A DNA stretch of 64,000 nt from Cognatiluteimonas telluris. GTDB taxonomy: Bacteria > Pseudomonadota > Gammaproteobacteria > Xanthomonadales > Xanthomonadaceae. This document shows positions 51,780 to 62,025 of the stretch, one piece after another (positions within the stretch are counted from its first letter, which is position 1; every line of letters starts with the position of its first letter). The translations under genes were made by a program, and so were the position numbers. Location of the stretch: NCBI RefSeq assembly GCF_011320095.1, contig NZ_JAANOY010000002.1, positions 248,001-312,000 of the forward strand, written 5' to 3'. The notes under the pieces were generated by a model. The model did no database searches, had not been told where the DNA came from, and saw nothing but the letters and a program-made list of their open reading frames with translations.

Positions 51780-52970
51780 ATGGCCATTGAAGTCAAAGTC
51801 CCGGTTCTGCCCGAATCGGTTTCCGACGCCACCATCGCCACCTGGAACAAGAAGGCGGGCGACGCGGTCGCGCGCGACGAGAACCTCGTCGACCTGGAGA
51901 CCGACAAGGTCGTGCTGGAAGTGCCCTCGCCCGTCGACGGCGTGCTGAAGGAAATCCGCTTCGAGACCGGCGCCACGGTGACCAGCCAGCAGGTGCTGGC
52001 GATCATCGAGGAAGGCGCGGCGGCAACACCGGCGAAGGCCGCCGAACCCGCGAAGGCCGCGGCGCCGAGCGCGCCTGCCAAGGCCGAGGCCGCGAAGCCG
52101 GCAGCGCCTGCCGCGAAGTCCGCCGACCTGCCCCCAGGCGCGCGCTTCACTGCCAACAAGGAAGGCGTCGACGCCTCGCAGGTCGAAGGCACCGGCCGCA
52201 AGGGCGCGGTGACCAAGGAAGACATCGTCAACTACGCCAGCGGCAAGACCGGTGGCGTCTCTGGCGGCGCACGTCCGGAAGAGCGCGTGCCGATGACGCG
52301 CATGCGCGCGCGCATCGCCGAGCGGCTGATGCAGTCGAAGAATTCGATCGCGATGCTCACGTCCTTCAACGAGGTGAACCTCGGCAAGGTCATGGCGATG
52401 CGCAAGGAGCTCGGCGAGCAGTTCGAGAAGGCCAACGGCATCAAGCTCGGCTTCATGAGCTTCTTCGCCAAGGCCGCGGCGAACGCGCTGCAGAAATACC
52501 CGGTGGTCAATGCCTCGGTCGACGGCAGCGACGTGATCTACCACGGCTATGCCGATATCTCGATCGCGGTCTCGACCGACCGCGGCCTGGTGACACCGGT
52601 GCTGCGCAATGCCGAGCGCATGGGCTTCGCCGAGATCGAGCAGGCCATCGCCGGCTACGCGAAGGCCGCGCGCGAGGGCGGGTTGAAACTCGAGGACCTG
52701 CAGGGCGGCACCTTCACCATCACCAACGGCGGCACCTTCGGCTCGCTGATGTCGACGCCGATCGTCAACCCGCCGCAGTCGGCGATCCTGGGCATGCACA
52801 CGATCAAGGAGCGCGCGATCGTGGAGAACGGCCAGGTCATCGCGGCGCCGATGATGTACATCGCGCTGAGCTACGACCACCGCATCATCGACGGCAAAGA
52901 CGCGGTGCTGTTCCTGGTCGACATCAAGAACCAGCTCGAGAACCCGCACCGGATGCTGCTGGGGATGTAA
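51780..52970 (+). CDS. sucB: 2-oxoglutarate dehydrogenase E2, dihydrolipoyl succinyltransferase
   Basis: The core acyltransferase of the 2-oxoglutarate dehydrogenase complex, 396 residues. One lipoyl domain (residues 1-80, lipoyl Lys in [13 protein letters not shown]), an Ala/Pro/Lys-rich flexible linker (about 82-115), the E3/E1-binding domain (about 118-155; [20 protein letters not shown]), and the catalytic domain (about 165-396) with the active-site [12 protein letters not shown]. The ATG follows CCAGGA. It is 46 bases after sucA in the same direction. All parts are intact. Confidence 0.97.
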   Translation: MAIEVKVPVLPESVSDATIATWNKKAGDAVARDENLVDLETDKVVLEVPSPVDGVLKEIRFETGATVTSQQVLAIIEEGAAATPAKAAEPAKAAAPSAPAKAEAAKPAAPAAKSADLPPGARFTANKEGVDASQVEGTGRKGAVTKEDIVNYASGKTGGVSGGARPEERVPMTRMRARIAERLMQSKNSIAMLTSFNEVNLGKVMAMRKELGEQFEKANGIKLGFMSFFAKAAANALQKYPVVNASVDGSDVIYHGYADISIAVSTDRGLVTPVLRNAERMGFAEIEQAIAGYAKAAREGGLKLEDLQGGTFTITNGGTFGSLMSTPIVNPPQSAILGMHTIKERAIVENGQVIAAPMMYIALSYDHRIIDGKDAVLFLVDIKNQLENPHRMLLGM

Positions 52971-52977
52971 TTGCATC

Positions 52978-54577
<1,600 letters not shown>

Positions 54578-54578
<1 letters not shown>

Positions 54579-54604
54579 CCAAAGTTCGCTTGGCGAACTT
54601 TGGG
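54578..54604. repeat. 12-bp hairpin following lpdA
   Basis: Perfect stem CCCAAAGTTCGC/GCGAACTTTGGG with loop TTG, directly abutting the first hairpin (they share position 54578). It belongs to a series of five stem-loops after lpdA. Confidence 0.75.
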
Positions 54605-54633
54605 CCCCATCATTGCAGGCCAGACCCCGCCCT

Positions 54634-54736
54634 TTCGCGCCTGCGGCGCGAACCGCCCCCTGACTCAGGGGGCTAGGGCCACAAGCTGAGCGGCGCCACG
54701 GCACTTCTGCGGCTGTGCCCCCGGACTCAGGGGCAC
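54634..54736. repeat. Three further stem-loops, two sharing a CCCC-GACTCA-GGGG core
   Basis: First, TTCGCGCC/GGCGCGAA with loop TGC (54634-54652). Second, GCCCCCTGA/TCAGGGGGC around a single C (54655-54673). Third, GTGCCCC/GGGGCAC with loop CGGACTCA (54715-54736). The last two share the 15-base core CCCC-(T/G)GACTCA-GGGG with one mismatch. I see no gene in the 302-base gap; the part after 54740 shows nothing clear apart from the leader of the next gene. Confidence 0.65.
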
Positions 54737-54863
54737 GGAAAAGCTGACCCAAGCTGCATTCGACGCCGCGGCGCAAACCGATCCGTGAACTTGCGGCCCA
54801 GTGTCAAAAGCATCATGCCGCGATGTGGTCGATACTTGTCGGAGAGCATCTCGAGCGCGCCTC

Positions 54864-55730
54864 ATGGCTGATCCGAATCCGATCCGCAACGTCTCCGACA
54901 CCGCGCTGTGGGTCGCGGTCTACCGGGCAATGGAAACCGAGCGCAGTGATGCGCTTTTCCGCGATCCCTTCGCGCGCCGGCTGGCGGGCGAACGCGGACA
55001 GGCGATCGTCGATGCGATGCCGCGCGGCAAGTCGATGAGCTGGCCGATGGTGGTGCGCACCGCGGTCATGGACGAGATCGTGATGCGCTGCGTGCAGCAG
55101 GGCGCGCGCACGGTGCTCAACCTCGCCGCCGGTCTCGACGCGCGTCCCTACCGGCTGCCCTTGCCACGCGCGCTGCGATGGCTGCATGTCGACCTGCCCG
55201 ACATGGTCGAGTACTTCAGCGAGCGCATGCGCGACGAAACCCCGCATTGCGAACTCGAATTCATCGCGGCCGACATGCGCGACGCGGACGCGCGCCGCGA
55301 CGTGTTCACCCGCGCGTCCGCGCACGGACCGGTGCTGGTGATCACCGAGGGGCTGCTCGTCTACCTGGAACCAGCACAGGTCGCGGACCTCGCCGCGGCA
55401 TTGCACGACATCGCCAATGCGCGCTGGTGGCTCATGGATCTCGGGTCGCCGATGCTGCTCAAGCTGCTCGAGAAGCGCTGGCAACCCAGGCTGAGCCAGG
55501 GCAACGCACCCTTCCGCTTCGCTCCGGCCGAGGGCACCGGTTTCTTCGCTCCTTTCGGCTGGCGCGAAGCGGAGTTCCGCTCGACCTGGGACGAATCCTT
55601 CCGACTGCATCGCACCATGCCCGGCGGCTGGCTGTGGAAGCTGCTGTCCCGGTTGCAACCGGCCCGTAAGCGCGAGGCCGGTCGCCGGATGTCGGGTATC
55701 GTGCTGCTGGAGGCAGAGGCTTCGCCATGA
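54864..55730 (+). CDS. Class I SAM-dependent methyltransferase (LCMT/PPM1-like)
   Basis: A 288-residue methyltransferase of the leucine carboxyl methyltransferase-like family (PF04072, TIGR00027 type). The SAM site is NLAAGLDARPYRLPLP, with WLHVDLPDMVEYFSERM next, and VLVITEGLLVYLEPAQVADL is typical; the N-terminal SDTALWVAVYRAMETER matches the family. The bacterial substrate is not known; it may make a small-molecule O-methyl ester. The start chosen gives this N-terminus. It overlaps the DUF3147 gene by 4 bases. Confidence 0.88.
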   Translation: MADPNPIRNVSDTALWVAVYRAMETERSDALFRDPFARRLAGERGQAIVDAMPRGKSMSWPMVVRTAVMDEIVMRCVQQGARTVLNLAAGLDARPYRLPLPRALRWLHVDLPDMVEYFSERMRDETPHCELEFIAADMRDADARRDVFTRASAHGPVLVITEGLLVYLEPAQVADLAAALHDIANARWWLMDLGSPMLLKLLEKRWQPRLSQGNAPFRFAPAEGTGFFAPFGWREAEFRSTWDESFRLHRTMPGGWLWKLLSRLQPARKREAGRRMSGIVLLEAEASP

Positions 55731-56074
55731 ATCCGCAACTGCTGTCGAAGTTCGCGATCACCGTCGCCATCGTCCTGGTCGCGTCCGCACTCGCGCGCCG
55801 CAGCGGCTGGCTGGGCGCACTGGTGGCCTCGCTGCCGCTGACCTCGCTGCTGGTGCTGGCGTGGCTGTACGCCGACACCCGCGACGCGCGCCAGGTCGCC
55901 GACCTGTCGATGGGCATCTTCTGGTTCGTGCTCGGAAGCCTGCCGCTGTTCCTCGTCCTGGCGTTCGGCCTGCGCCATGGCTGGAACGTGGGGTTGGCGG
56001 CGATCGCCGCGATCGTCGTCGGCTTCGCCGGCGTGACGCTCGTGCAATGGCTGCTGGGACGCGTCGCCACATGA
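55727..56074 (+). CDS. DUF3147 family membrane protein
   Basis: A 115-residue protein with about four hydrophobic segments: near residues 7-22, 30-47 (LGALVASLPLTSLLVLAWLY), 63-84 (IFWFVLGSLPLFLVLAFGL) and 90-108. It matches the DUF3147 layout of a small four-helix inner-membrane protein with unknown role. Both ends overlap the neighbours by 4 bases (ATGA), so it is translated within the methyltransferase-LOG unit. No catalytic residues are evident. Confidence 0.85.
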   Translation: MNPQLLSKFAITVAIVLVASALARRSGWLGALVASLPLTSLLVLAWLYADTRDARQVADLSMGIFWFVLGSLPLFLVLAFGLRHGWNVGLAAIAAIVVGFAGVTLVQWLLGRVAT

Positions 56075-56661
56075 AGTCGGTCTGCGTCTACTGCGGTTCC
56101 AGCATCGGCGTGAAAGCCATCTACGCCGAACGCGCCGCCGCGCTCGGCACCCGGCTCGCGCGCGAAGGGCTGGTGGTCGTCTATGGCGGTGGTGACGTTG
56201 GATTGATGGGCGTGGTCGCCGATGCCGCGCTCGCCGCCGGCGGCGAGGTGATCGGCGTGATTCCGGAGCAACTGGTCGGCTGGGAAGTCGCGCATCGCGG
56301 GCTGACGCGCCTGGACGTCGTGTCGAACATGCATGAGCGCAAGGCGCGCATGTTCGATCTCAGCGACGCGTTCGTGGCGTTGCCAGGCGGTTTCGGTACG
56401 CTCGATGAAATGTTCGAGATGCTGACGTGGCGGCAGCTCGGCCTGGGCAGCAAGCCCTGCGCGTTCCTTGACGTCGACGGCTTCTATGCGCCGCTGATGG
56501 CGATGATCGAGCGGATGGCCGACGAAGGTTTCCTGCGCGCGGAGCATCGCGACGAGCTCTGGCATGGGGAACGGATCGACCCGATGCTGGAATGGATGCG
56601 TCGGTCTTCCGGGCGTCCGGCGAGCAAGCATCCGAATCAGCCGCACACCGATCTTCGATGA
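56071..56661 (+). CDS. LOG-family phosphoribohydrolase (TIGR00730)
   Basis: A 196-residue Rossmann-fold protein of the LOG family. The catalytic signature PGGFGTLDEMFEMLTW is present, and the N-terminus SVCVYCGSSIGVK plus VVYGGGDVGLMGVVADAAL are typical. LOG enzymes release the free base from nucleoside 5'-monophosphates; plant-associated and some human-associated bacteria use them to make cytokinins, others probably for nucleotide salvage. The substrate is not decided by the sequence. It overlaps the DUF3147 gene by 4 bases. Confidence 0.9.
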   Translation: MKSVCVYCGSSIGVKAIYAERAAALGTRLAREGLVVVYGGGDVGLMGVVADAALAAGGEVIGVIPEQLVGWEVAHRGLTRLDVVSNMHERKARMFDLSDAFVALPGGFGTLDEMFEMLTWRQLGLGSKPCAFLDVDGFYAPLMAMIERMADEGFLRAEHRDELWHGERIDPMLEWMRRSSGRPASKHPNQPHTDLR

Positions 56662-56677
56662 CCTCCGTTCAGCACTG

Positions 56678-56733
56678 GCTGCCTCCATGGCAGCTTCCAT
56701 GAACCCAACTGGAGTCCCGGCGTGCGCCGGGAC
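56678..56733. repeat. Two hairpins between the LOG gene and acuI
   Basis: GCTGCC/GGCAGC with loop TCCAT (56678-56694) lies 16 bases after the LOG stop, then GTCCCGGCG/CGCCGGGAC with a 2-base loop (56714-56733) lies just before the next start. The second looks like the GGATTCCCGC-type interspersed repeat. Neither has a T-run. Confidence 0.5.
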
Positions 56734-56745
56734 CGCGGCGACGAA

Positions 56746-57738
56746 ATGACCATTCCTTCCAGCTTCCCCGCCTTCCGCATCCACCAGGACGGCACGGCGC
56801 ATCGCAGTGGCATCGAGCCGCTGTCGCTGGACGACCTCTCGCCGGGGGAAGTCGTCATCCGCACTGCGTACTCGTCGGTCAATTACAAGGACGCGCTCGC
56901 CGGCACCGGCGAAGGCAGGATCCTGCGGCGGTTCCCGCTGGTGGGTGGGATCGACGTGGCCGGCCACGTGGTTGCCTCGACGGATCCGGCGATCCGCGAA
57001 GGCGACGAGGTGCTGGTCACCGGGTGCGGGCTGTCGGAAACGCGCGATGGCGGCTATGCGCAGTACGCGCGCCTCCAGGCGCAGTGGGTGGTCCCGCTGC
57101 CGCGGGGGCTGTCGTTGCGGGAAAGCATGATCCTCGGCACCGCCGGGTTCACTGCCGCGCTGGCGCTATACCGGATGCTCGACAACCGGCAGGCGCCGGC
57201 GCTGGGCCCGCTGTGCGTCACCGGCGCGACCGGCGGGGTCGGCTCGCTGGCGGTCGACATCTTCAGCCGCGCCGGCTTCGAGGTGCATGCGGTCAGCGGC
57301 AAGCCGGCGCATGCGGACTACCTGCGCGCGATCGGTGCCGCGCAGGTCCACGGCCGCGACGTTCTGGCCACCGCGCGCCCCCTGGAATCGGCGCGCTTCG
57401 GCGGCGGGCTGGACAACGTCGGCGGACCGATGCTCGCCAGCCTGCTCGCGCAGACGGCCCCGTATGGCAATGTCGCCAGCGCGGGGCTCGCCGCCTCGCC
57501 GGAGCTCAGCGCGACCGTCATGCCGTTCATCATCCGCGGCGTGTCCCTGCTGGGCGTGGCATCGGCCGGCACGGCGCGCGACATCCGCGAGGCGATCTGG
57601 CAGCACCTGGCCAGCGACTGGAAGCCGGCGCACCTGGACCGTATCTGCACCCGCGAGGTCGCGATGGCCGAACTTCCCGACGTGTTCGCCACCATGCTTG
57701 CCGGCGGCTCGCTGGGGCGCACGCTGGTACGGCTGTAG
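56746..57738 (+). CDS. acuI: YhdH/AcuI-type NADPH quinone/acryloyl-CoA reductase
   Basis: A medium-chain reductase of 330 residues without the zinc motif, in the YhdH/YhfP group. The NADP-binding motif is VTGATGGVGSLAVDIF near residue 163; YSSVNYKDALAGTGEG and TAGFTAALALYRML are family blocks. Related enzymes reduce acryloyl-CoA to propionyl-CoA or quinones; the true substrate here is open. The ATG chosen is 8 codons inside a longer frame and has only a weak site; the family N-terminus begins here. It is separated from the LOG gene by an 84-base gap holding hairpins. Confidence 0.88.
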   Translation: MTIPSSFPAFRIHQDGTAHRSGIEPLSLDDLSPGEVVIRTAYSSVNYKDALAGTGEGRILRRFPLVGGIDVAGHVVASTDPAIREGDEVLVTGCGLSETRDGGYAQYARLQAQWVVPLPRGLSLRESMILGTAGFTAALALYRMLDNRQAPALGPLCVTGATGGVGSLAVDIFSRAGFEVHAVSGKPAHADYLRAIGAAQVHGRDVLATARPLESARFGGGLDNVGGPMLASLLAQTAPYGNVASAGLAASPELSATVMPFIIRGVSLLGVASAGTARDIREAIWQHLASDWKPAHLDRICTREVAMAELPDVFATMLAGGSLGRTLVRL

Positions 57739-57757
57739 CGCTTTCGCGCGCGGCGCA

Positions 57758-57787
57758 TGGAACATTGGCCCATTGGCCCGCTACAAT
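57758..57787 (+). promoter_or_regulatory. Possible promoter of the PilH-like gene
   Basis: TACAAT (57782-57787) fits the -10 in 5 of 6 positions; a weak TGGAAC -35 is 18 bases upstream. It lies 24 bases before the start codon of the response regulator gene. Call by eye. Confidence 0.4.
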
Positions 57788-57811
57788 CGAGCCAGTCCCC
57801 GGGGAACCCTT

Positions 57812-58183
57812 ATGGCGCGCATCCTGATCGTTGACGACTCTCCCTCGCAGTTGATGGGAATCCGCCGCATCGTCGAGAAACTCGGGCACGAAGCGTTCAC
57901 CGCCGAAGACGGCGCCGAAGGCGTGGCGGTCGCCAAGCGCGAGATCCCCGACCTGATCCTGATGGACGTGGTGATGCCCAACCTCAACGGGTTCCAGGCC
58001 ACCCGCGCCATCACCCGCGAGCCGACCACCAAGCACATCCCGGTGATCCTGGTGACCACCAAGGACCAGGACACCGACCGCGTCTGGGGCATGCGCCAGG
58101 GCGCCCGCGCTTACCTCACCAAGCCCTTCAGCGAGGAAGAGCTGGCCACCGTGATCACCGGTCACGTCGGCGGCGCGAGCTGA
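57812..58183 (+). CDS. pilH: Single-domain response regulator, PilH-like
   Basis: A 123-residue stand-alone receiver domain. The acidic pair is Asp8-Asp9, the phosphorylation site Asp52 (LILMDVVMPNLNG), the switch Thr near residue 82 (ILVTTKDQD) and Lys104 (YLTKPF). The sequence is close to PilH of the twitching-motility Chp system, where it acts with PilG. No kinase or pil gene is next to it, so the pathway is assumed from similarity. It has its own likely promoter and a terminator follows directly. Confidence 0.85.
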   Translation: MARILIVDDSPSQLMGIRRIVEKLGHEAFTAEDGAEGVAVAKREIPDLILMDVVMPNLNGFQATRAITREPTTKHIPVILVTTKDQDTDRVWGMRQGARAYLTKPFSEEELATVITGHVGGAS

Positions 58184-58212
58184 TCGGTCAACAGGTGGGA
58201 AGAATGAATCCG

Positions 58213-58243
58213 ACGGCCCGCTTTGCGGGCCGTTCGTCTTTCT
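58213..58243 (+). terminator. Rho-independent terminator after pilH
   Basis: A perfect 9-base stem ACGGCCCGC/GCGGGCCGT with loop TTT, followed by TCGTCTTTCT. It lies 29 bases after the response regulator stop. The T-run is interrupted but adequate. Confidence 0.75.
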
Positions 58244-58301
58244 GACCCGGACGCCTGGACGGAAGGCCTGCCCGCAGAGGCAAGGCGCCGCTGGCATCCC
58301 T

Positions 58302-58314
58302 CCCCCCCCCCCCC
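58302..58314. repeat. Run of 13 C residues
   Basis: A homopolymer tract of 13 cytosines in the 226-base gap between pilH and the end of cbpA. It is not in a coding frame I trust. It is the longest homopolymer in this window. It may be a site of length variation or a base-calling error. The rest of this gap holds only the pilH terminator. Confidence 0.85.
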
Positions 58315-58409
58315 GCGCGCCTGCTTCGCGCCTGCCCCCGCGATCCATTCCGCGACAAGCGTCCATCCTGGCCAGACGCGATTCTTCGCCGGAGCCGACC
58401 CCGCGCCCG

Positions 58410-59321
58410 CTAGCCCCGTCGCCAATCGTCCCCGAAGGCATCGCGCAACCCGCGATAGGCGTCGCGCTGGGCCTCGTCGTGCGCCTTTGGCGCGAGCACT
58501 TCCAGCTCGACGATCTGGTCGCCGGCCGGCACTGAACCCGTCCCCGGCAGGCCCCGCCCGCGCAGCCGCAGCTTGCGACCGGCTTCCGAATCGGCCGGGA
58601 TCTTGAGCTCCACCGGGCCGCCGAGCGTCGGCACGCTGACCGTTGCGCCCAGCGCCGCTTCCCACGGCGCGACCGCCATGACGTGGATGATGTTGCGGCC
58701 GTCGACCTCGAACTGCGGGTGCGCGGCGTACTCGACTTCCAGCAGAAGGTCGCCGTGGTTGCCCTGCCCGCCCAGGCGGATCGCCTGCCCGGGCTTGATG
58801 CCCTTGGGAATGCGCACGTCGAGCGTCTTGCCGTTGACGCCGATGCGCACGCTGCTGCCGTTGTAGACCGCTTCCAGCGGCACCGCGAGCTTGGCCCGGG
58901 TGTCGCCGCGGGGTGGTGCGCGACGTCCGCCCTGCCCCTGGCCGAAGCCCTGCTCGGCGCGCCGGCGCCCGAACAGTTCCTCGAAGAAATCGCTGAAGCC
59001 ACCGCCGGCACCGCCGCCGGCGAAGATCTCATCGAAGTCGAAGCCTTCCGGCGCACCCTGCCCGAAGCCGCCCGGCGGCGGATGCATTTCCTCGCCCGGC
59101 CGATAGCCGCGGGTGCGCAACTGGTCGTAGGCGGCGCGCTTCTGCGGATCGCGCAATGCTTCGTAGGCCTCGTTGACGGCCTTGAATTTCTCTTCCGCCC
59201 CGGCTTCCTTGCTGACGTCCGGATGGTATTTGCGCGCCAGCCGGCGATACGCGGTCTTGATCTCCGCCTCGCCCGCGCTCGGCTCGACGCCGAGGATGTC
59301 GTAGTAATCCTTGAACTGCAT
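58410..59321 (-). CDS. cbpA: Curved DNA-binding protein / DnaJ-like co-chaperone
   Basis: A 303-residue J-domain protein of the CbpA type. J-domain at residues 1-70 with the HPD motif in YHPDVSKEAG, a Gly/Phe-rich linker (about 80-135; FEELFGRR in it), and two DnaJ C-terminal beta domains (about 140-300) without the zinc fingers of DnaJ. It stimulates the ATPase of DnaK and binds curved DNA in stationary phase in E. coli. It lies 98 bases downstream of the hsp20 gene on the same strand, so the pair forms a heat-shock unit. Confidence 0.93.
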   Translation of the reverse strand: MQFKDYYDILGVEPSAGEAEIKTAYRRLARKYHPDVSKEAGAEEKFKAVNEAYEALRDPQKRAAYDQLRTRGYRPGEEMHPPPGGFGQGAPEGFDFDEIFAGGGAGGGFSDFFEELFGRRRAEQGFGQGQGGRRAPPRGDTRAKLAVPLEAVYNGSSVRIGVNGKTLDVRIPKGIKPGQAIRLGGQGNHGDLLLEVEYAAHPQFEVDGRNIIHVMAVAPWEAALGATVSVPTLGGPVELKIPADSEAGRKLRLRGRGLPGTGSVPAGDQIVELEVLAPKAHDEAQRDAYRGLRDAFGDDWRRG

Positions 59322-59419
59322 ACGCGATCCGTGCCTCGCTGGGACGTGCCGGCGACCCGAAACCCGCCGGCCCGCGGCGCACTGCCGCAGGCCGGAAGGT
59401 TATCGCACCGCCGTGACGG

Positions 59420-59971
59420 TTACTGCTGCGTCTGCGGTGCGTCGAGCGTCTGGCGCTGCGGGCGATCGCCCGCTGGCTCGCGACCGGCCCGATCGCCGGC
59501 CGCCTGCTCCTTGCGCCCGACCTGGATGCGGCGCGGCGCCGCTTCGGAGCGCTTGGGGATCACGATCTCCAGCACGCCGTTGCGACCGTGCGCCTGGATG
59601 CCTTCGGCATCGGCGCTGTCGGGCAGCGAAAAACGACGATAGAAGCTGCCGTAGTCGCGCTCGATGCGCGAGAAGCGATCGGTCTGGTCGGTCGCTTCGC
59701 TGCGCCGTTCGCCCTTGATGGTGAGGATGCCCTTGTCCATCGACACATCGATGTCGTCCGGGTCGATGCCCGGCAGGTCGGCATAGAGGACGAAGCGTCC
59801 GGGCTCTTCCTTGACATCCACCCGCGGCATCCATTGGCTGGTGACCACGGAACTGTCGTCCGAACCGTCCTGGTCGAACGGGTTGCCCTCGAACAGGCGT
59901 TCGAAAGCCTGCCGGAACTCGTTCTGCACGCGGCCCGCGGCGGGCCACTGGCGATAACGGATGATGCTCAT
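59420..59971 (-). CDS. Hsp20 family small heat-shock protein
   Basis: A 183-residue small chaperone. The alpha-crystallin domain is at about 48-145 (WMPRVDVKEEPGRFVLYADL, then the GxLxI-type strand GRNGVLEIVIPK), with a variable N-terminal arm and a long polar C-terminal tail rich in Gln, Arg and Ala (after residue 150). It prevents aggregation of unfolded proteins. A sigma-32-like site lies upstream on the same strand, and cbpA follows downstream. Confidence 0.93.
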   Translation of the reverse strand: MSIIRYRQWPAAGRVQNEFRQAFERLFEGNPFDQDGSDDSSVVTSQWMPRVDVKEEPGRFVLYADLPGIDPDDIDVSMDKGILTIKGERRSEATDQTDRFSRIERDYGSFYRRFSLPDSADAEGIQAHGRNGVLEIVIPKRSEAAPRRIQVGRKEQAAGDRAGREPAGDRPQRQTLDAPQTQQ

Positions 59972-60045
59972 CTGTGTTTGCTCCTGCTGGTTTTCCTGTT
60001 GTTCCGGGCGGGAATCCGCCGCGACGGCAATTGCCGCCGGGGCTC

Positions 60046-60074
60046 ATATCGGTATCCGTGCCGGGGATTTCAAG
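60046..60074 (-). promoter_or_regulatory. Heat-shock (sigma-32) promoter-like site for hsp20
   Basis: On the reverse strand CTTGAAA, 14 bases, then ACCGATAT. The -35 fits the sigma-32 consensus fully, and the -10 fits CCCCATNT in 6 of 8 positions including the free one. It is 75-103 bases before the hsp20 start. Prediction by eye. Confidence 0.5.
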
Positions 60075-60132
60075 CGCGAGGCCTTCACGGCGCCACGCAT
60101 ACACTGCCTTCATCCCACCGGAGGCCGCCCCC

Positions 60133-60612
60133 ATGACCATCCAAGCCGGCGACCGCCTGCCGGAAGTCCCGCTGCAACGCATCCGCAATGGCGTGGAAAC
60201 CGTCGACACCGGCGCGCTGTTCGAGGACCGCAAGGTCGTCCTGTTCGCCGTCCCCGGCGCGTTCACGCCGACCTGCTCGGAAAAACACCTTCCGGGGTTC
60301 GTCGCGCACTTCGACCAGTTCCGCGCCAAGGGCGTCGAGGTGGCCTGCATGTCGGTCAACGATCCGTTCGTCATGCAGGCCTGGGGCCAGAGCCAGCACG
60401 TGCCCGACGACCTGATGATGCTCGCCGATGGCAACGGCCAGTTCACCCGCGCGCTCGGCCTGGAGATGGACGCGAGCGCCTACGGCATGGGCACGCGCTC
60501 GAAGCGTTTCGCCCTGTATGCCGAGGACGGCGTCGTCAAGCAGATCTTCGTCGAGGCGCCGGGCGAATTCCGGGTGTCATCGGCCGAGCATGTGTTGTCG
60601 CAGTTGCCATGA
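60133..60612 (+). CDS. Peroxiredoxin, Prx5 type
   Basis: A 159-residue thiol peroxidase of the Prx5/AhpE-like group. The peroxidatic Cys48 is in PGAFTPTCSEKHLPGF, the family signature, with Arg near 125 in the active site. A second Cys (VEVACMSVND, about residue 72) could resolve it; otherwise glutaredoxin or glutathione would. It removes hydrogen and alkyl peroxides in the cytoplasm. It is divergent from hsp20, and the ferritin-like gene follows after 123 bases. Confidence 0.93.
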   Translation: MTIQAGDRLPEVPLQRIRNGVETVDTGALFEDRKVVLFAVPGAFTPTCSEKHLPGFVAHFDQFRAKGVEVACMSVNDPFVMQAWGQSQHVPDDLMMLADGNGQFTRALGLEMDASAYGMGTRSKRFALYAEDGVVKQIFVEAPGEFRVSSAEHVLSQLP

Positions 60613-60735
60613 GTTTGGTCTTCCGGGATCGGCCCGTCGCAGTCGCGTTTCCCGGGATCGGGATCCGCGAATGACCCGGTCCGTTCCGCTGGAATGCGTT
60701 GTGCGGTTTCATTGCCCTGACTGGAAGGAGTCCCG

Positions 60736-61362
60736 ATGAGCAAGTCTGAGAAAAAGGAATCCAAGGGCGGCAAGCAAGCCTCCCCGCCGCTGCTGCCGAC
60801 GGCCGTTTCGATCCCGTCCGCGCGCGCGCCCGGCACGGCGCTGACCGATGTCAAGACCCTGCGCGAACGCGCCAGGCGCGACATCGACAAGGGCGCGATC
60901 ACCGACAGCTACACGGCCGACCGCAAGGAAGTCGTGCGCCTGCTCAACGAAGCGCTGGCGACCGAATGGGTGTGCGTGCTGCGCTATTACCGCCACTACT
61001 TCATGGCCGCGGGCATGCTCGCCGATTCGGTCAAATCCGAGTTCCTCGAGCATGCGCAACAGGAGCTCTCCCACGCCAACCGCATCGCCGAACGCATCGT
61101 GCAGCTGGGCGGCGAGCCGGATCTCGATCCGGAGACGCTGACTTCGCGCTCGCACGCCGAGTACAAGCCCGGCAGCGACCTGCGCGACATGGTCAAGGAA
61201 AACCTCATCGCCGAGCGCATCGCGATCGACAGCTATCGTGAGATGATCCTCTACATCGGCGACCGCGACACCACCACCAAGCGCATCCTCGAGGCCGTGC
61301 TGGCCGACGAGGAGGAACATGCCGACGACATGGCGGACCTGCTCGACGGCTGGGTCGGCTGA
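60736..61362 (+). CDS. Ferritin-like (bacterioferritin-type) protein
   Basis: A 208-residue four-helix protein of the ferritin-like superfamily. After a polar Lys/Ser-rich N-terminal tail (1-50), the diiron pattern can be traced: NEALATEWVCVLRYYRHYFM, EFLEHAQQELSHANRIAERI, ENLIAERIAIDSYREMI and DEEEHADDMADLL, that is E...ExxH...E...ExxH. It may store iron or detoxify peroxide; a haem-binding Met was not located. AGGAG precedes the ATG. Next to the peroxiredoxin and DUF302 genes it fits an oxidative-stress block. Confidence 0.87.
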   Translation: MSKSEKKESKGGKQASPPLLPTAVSIPSARAPGTALTDVKTLRERARRDIDKGAITDSYTADRKEVVRLLNEALATEWVCVLRYYRHYFMAAGMLADSVKSEFLEHAQQELSHANRIAERIVQLGGEPDLDPETLTSRSHAEYKPGSDLRDMVKENLIAERIAIDSYREMILYIGDRDTTTKRILEAVLADEEEHADDMADLLDGWVG

Positions 61363-61463
61363 CCCGGCCCGCGCCCCCTGCCCGCCACGCGCGCGGTCGA
61401 GGGTGGCGGCTGCCGGTGGATCATTTCCACGCGCTGCGCCGGACACATCGCCCGAGGTGAGCC

Positions 61464-61847
<384 letters not shown>

Positions 61848-61977
61848 CCCGTCGATCGCACGGCGCCCGGTGCCGGTAGCGCCTGCATCATTCCAGTCGG
61901 CATGGCCATCCATCGGCGCCTGCTGCGGGCCGAAGCCCGCCGCACTCGGACTGGCCCTTGCACTCCAGGGTCGGATG

Positions 61978-62003
61978 AAAAAAGGCGGCCCGCAGGCCGC
62001 CCT
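61978..62003 (-). terminator. Rho-independent terminator of gyrA
   Basis: On the reverse strand the 7-base stem GGCGGCC/GGCCGCC with a 4-base loop is followed by TTTTTT. It lies 22 bases after the gyrA stop, as expected for a gene end. Confidence 0.85.
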
Positions 62004-62025
62004 TCCTCCTTCGCGCCGGTGTCGC

